The notes under the pieces: model-generated
The model's input: the letters and a program-made list of their open reading frames with translations, nothing else
Database searches by the model: none
What the model was told of the DNA's origin: nothing
Made by a program: the position numbers and the translations under genes
Shown: one piece after another, positions 13,568-15,454 of the stretch
Layout: each line of letters starts with the position of its first letter
Numbering within the stretch: position 1 is the first letter of the stretch
Assembly (NCBI GenBank): GCA_014376425.1
Contig: JACMRO010000238.1
Coordinates: 1 to 15,454 of the forward strand
Length of the DNA: 15,454 nt
Reading direction: 5' to 3'
From: Rubritepida sp.
GTDB taxonomy: Bacteria; Pseudomonadota; Alphaproteobacteria; Acetobacterales; Acetobacteraceae

Positions 13568-14984
13568 CGTCTGGCTGGCGGGTGCCTGCGGGGGGCTGGT
13601 CGGCTCCGGCGGGTTTCTGATCGGCTCTGCCGGGGCGCAGGAAGCATCGCCAGCGGTGCGCGACCTGCCTGGCTGGGCGGATGACGCGGTTCTCGATGTC
13701 TTGCCGCCCCTCCGACGCAGCTGCGCAGCCTGGCGTGCCTTGCCGCCAGACTACCCGCTGGGCGGCGAGGGGCTGGGCAGCAGGGCGGGCGACTGGGGGC
13801 CCACATGCGCCGCGCTCGCCGCCCTGCCGTCACGGCCACCGGGCGTCTTAAGGTCCCGCCAGGCGGCTGCCTGGGCAGCGCGCATGCGGGAATTTCTCGA
13901 GCAGGGCTTTACGGTGACCGAAATAGGCACCGGCACGATGACCGGCTATTACGAGCCCACATTGCGTGGCGAGCTTGCGGCAACGGAGGCCTTCACCACG
14001 CCGCTGCTGGCTGTGCCTCCCAGGGACTGGGCGCGTCGTAGCCCGGCCGCGCCGACACAGTCGGAGGCGGCACGGGCCGTGACCCAGGGGCAGCCTCAAC
14101 TGGCCGCGGCGGAGGCATCGCCGGAACTCCTCGAGGTGATCGCTCCGAACCCGCCCGTCCCCGGCGTGGGTGACGCCACACCGCCCGTCCCGTCCGCGTC
14201 CGTCGACCCCGCCGGCATCGAGCCCACCGAACTCCCCGCCATGCACCCGGCCCCCCCCGTCGCGACGGAACAGGCGGCGGCCCCGCCAGTCGCCCTCACG
14301 CCCGGGCGCCGGGCCACACGTTCAACGCCGGCGGTCGTGCCCCGCGGCCCGCCTTTCCCCCCCCGCGGCGAGATCGAGGATGGCGCCCTTGCCGGACGCG
14401 GGCTCGAACTTGCCTGGGTGGACAGTGCTGTCGACGCTTTCTTCCTGCACATCCAGGGCAGCGGCCGCGTGGTGCTGCCCGATGGGCGGCTGCTGCGGAT
14501 CGGCTATGCGGCGCAGAACGGCCACCCATATCGTGGCATCGGAAGGGTGCTGATCGAACGGGGCGAGATCCGGCGCGACGCGATGAGCATGCAGGCTATC
14601 CGGGCCTGGCTGGCTGCCGCCCCGCTTGAGGTGGCGCGTGACCTAATGCGGCTAAACGCGTCCTACATCTTCTTCCGCCTGGTGGAGGGGTTGCGGCCGG
14701 AAGACGGGCCGATCGGCGCCATGGGCGTGTCCCTGACGCCATTGCGCTCGGTCGCGATCGACCCGGCCTTCGTGCCGATGGGCGCGCCGCTGTTCCTGGC
14801 CGGCGCAGCGCCCCTGCCGCGGCTTGTGGTGGCGCAGGATACCGGGGGCGCCATCCGTGGCCCCGGCCGGGTGGATCTGTTCTGGGGCTGGGACGCGGCA
14901 TCCGGGCTGCATGCCGGCGGCACCTACCAGCCCGCCCGGATGTTCCTCCTGCGGCCACGACCGGGCGTGCCGCCGGCCCGGTGA
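13473..14984 (+). CDS. mltA: Membrane-bound lytic transglycosylase A (MltA) with 3D domain
   Basis: MltA cleaves peptidoglycan glycan strands to 1,6-anhydromuropeptides in the envelope. The family blocks are TGTMTGYYEPTLRG (about 152-165), FFLHIQGSGRV (about 325-335), IGYAAQNGHPYRGIG, and the C-terminal 3D domain AQDTGGAIRG...VDLFWG, with D456 and D468. D468 corresponds to the E. coli catalytic Asp308 by motif. The N-terminus is hydrophobic from about 23 to 56, with a permissive lipobox before C39 (VWLAGAC) or a later AGAQ cleavage site. The only ATG (13473) starts within the last 95 bases of the tim44-like gene; no better start exists before residue 130. At 503 residues it is much longer than the E. 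coli protein (365), owing to a Pro/Ala-rich insertion (about 190-305) between the MltA-domain blocks. Confidence 0.9.
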   Translation: MRSPNLPTCGPFRGIWRTRIRLGAWWRLAACSVWLAGACGGLVGSGGFLIGSAGAQEASPAVRDLPGWADDAVLDVLPPLRRSCAAWRALPPDYPLGGEGLGSRAGDWGPTCAALAALPSRPPGVLRSRQAAAWAARMREFLEQGFTVTEIGTGTMTGYYEPTLRGELAATEAFTTPLLAVPPRDWARRSPAAPTQSEAARAVTQGQPQLAAAEASPELLEVIAPNPPVPGVGDATPPVPSASVDPAGIEPTELPAMHPAPPVATEQAAAPPVALTPGRRATRSTPAVVPRGPPFPPRGEIEDGALAGRGLELAWVDSAVDAFFLHIQGSGRVVLPDGRLLRIGYAAQNGHPYRGIGRVLIERGEIRRDAMSMQAIRAWLAAAPLEVARDLMRLNASYIFFRLVEGLRPEDGPIGAMGVSLTPLRSVAIDPAFVPMGAPLFLAGAAPLPRLVVAQDTGGAIRGPGRVDLFWGWDAASGLHAGGTYQPARMFLLRPRPGVPPAR

Positions 14985-14991
14985 GCCTGCC

Positions 14992-15444
14992 TCAGTTGAC
15001 TGGGCGGCGGCCCTTGCGATGGCTCGCGATCATGCCCCGCAGTAGGTCCTTGATCGCCATGGCATTGAGTTCGGGGTGCCGCGCGAGCACCTCGGTCTCA
15101 TGCTTCTTGGCGCTCTCCAGCAGTTCGTTCACCACCGACTCGCCGCGCGGCGTCATCTGGATGCGAACCACCCGCCGGTCGCGTGCGTCGGGCAACCGCT
15201 TGACCAGACCGTCCCGCACCATGCGGTCCAGCAGCTTGGTCATGGTCGGCTGCTGCAGCAGGCAGGATTCGGCCAGGCCGCTCACCGTCTCGCCCGGGCT
15301 GCCGGCCAGTGTGGCAAGGACCCGCCAGACCGGCACGGCCACGCCGGCGCGGCGCAACACGCTGTGGAACTCCGCCGAAACGAGGTGCGACGCCCGGGCC
15401 AGCAAATACAACAGATAGTCGTCTATGAAACGTGTCGAAGTCAC
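14992..15444 (-). CDS. MarR-family transcriptional regulator
   Basis: This dimeric winged-helix regulator of about 150 residues has a dimerisation helix (1-33), then a winged helix. VSGLAESCLLQQPTMTKLLDRMVRDG (54-79, split by the turn) includes the recognition helix, and KRLPDARDRRVVRIQMTPRGE forms the wing with the D-x-R-D-R-R motif typical of MarR. C61 at the tip of a helix could be redox-sensitive, but this is only a possibility. The GTG at 15444 is used as start; there is no visible ribosome binding site in the 10 bases remaining, and the frame is still open to the window edge, so the start may lie further upstream. It converges on mltA with a 7-bp gap. Targets, probably in the unseen upstream DNA, are unknown. 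Confidence 0.88.
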   Translation of the reverse strand: MTSTRFIDDYLLYLLARASHLVSAEFHSVLRRAGVAVPVWRVLATLAGSPGETVSGLAESCLLQQPTMTKLLDRMVRDGLVKRLPDARDRRVVRIQMTPRGESVVNELLESAKKHETEVLARHPELNAMAIKDLLRGMIASHRKGRRPVN

Positions 15445-15454
15445 AATCTGGTTC

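Overview
The window is high-GC DNA (visibly rich in G/C, with G or C at most third codon positions). The gene content fits an alphaproteobacterium, probably of the Rhodospirillales/Acetobacteraceae type: a metX-metW pair, a chorismate mutase / HisC-type aminotransferase / TyrA operon, a small aa3-oxidase subunit IV, a Tim44-like gene followed by mltA, and purM-purN beside a DUF2066 exported protein and an AI-2E family permease. The family-level order is what I recognise; the species cannot be named from the sequence alone.

Layout. 1-148 is a non-coding edge. 149-1914 (minus) is metX-metW, joined by an ATGA overlap, for O-acylhomoserine synthesis and methionine formation. Diverging from it with a gap of less than 70 bp, 1984-4752 (plus) holds three tightly coupled aromatic genes: chorismate mutase with a degenerate prephenate-dehydratase-like tail, hisC and tyrA. 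Together they can take chorismate to prephenate and on to tyrosine precursors. proC (minus, 4868-5683) converges on tyrA. Diverging from proC are rutA (a flavin-dependent pyrimidine monooxygenase) and an FsR-like MFS transporter (5873-8214, plus), with none of the other rut genes present. A 41-residue tryptophan-rich small ORF follows (8286-8411).

From 8424 to 10323 (minus) lie a DUF2066 exported protein and an AI-2E family permease. Their operon starts on the very same CATG bases from which purM can start in the other direction. purM-purN (10322-12039) are coupled by a GTGA overlap. Then come an aa3-type oxidase subunit IV microprotein (12099-12257), a convergent histidine-phosphatase gene (minus), the Tim44-like gene and mltA (overlapping, plus), and a MarR regulator (minus) at the right edge.

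This is mainly a housekeeping region. I see no CRISPR array, insertion sequence, phage gene, rRNA, tRNA or defence system. The points of most interest are regulatory or architectural: a stem-loop over the tyrA start, a probable leaderless metX promoter with a palindrome in its spacer, start codons shared by two divergent operons, a repeated intergenic TGCAYCCCAG word, a rutA gene without its pathway, a Trp-rich small ORF, a catalytically eroded P-protein, and a Pro/Ala-rich insertion inside MltA.
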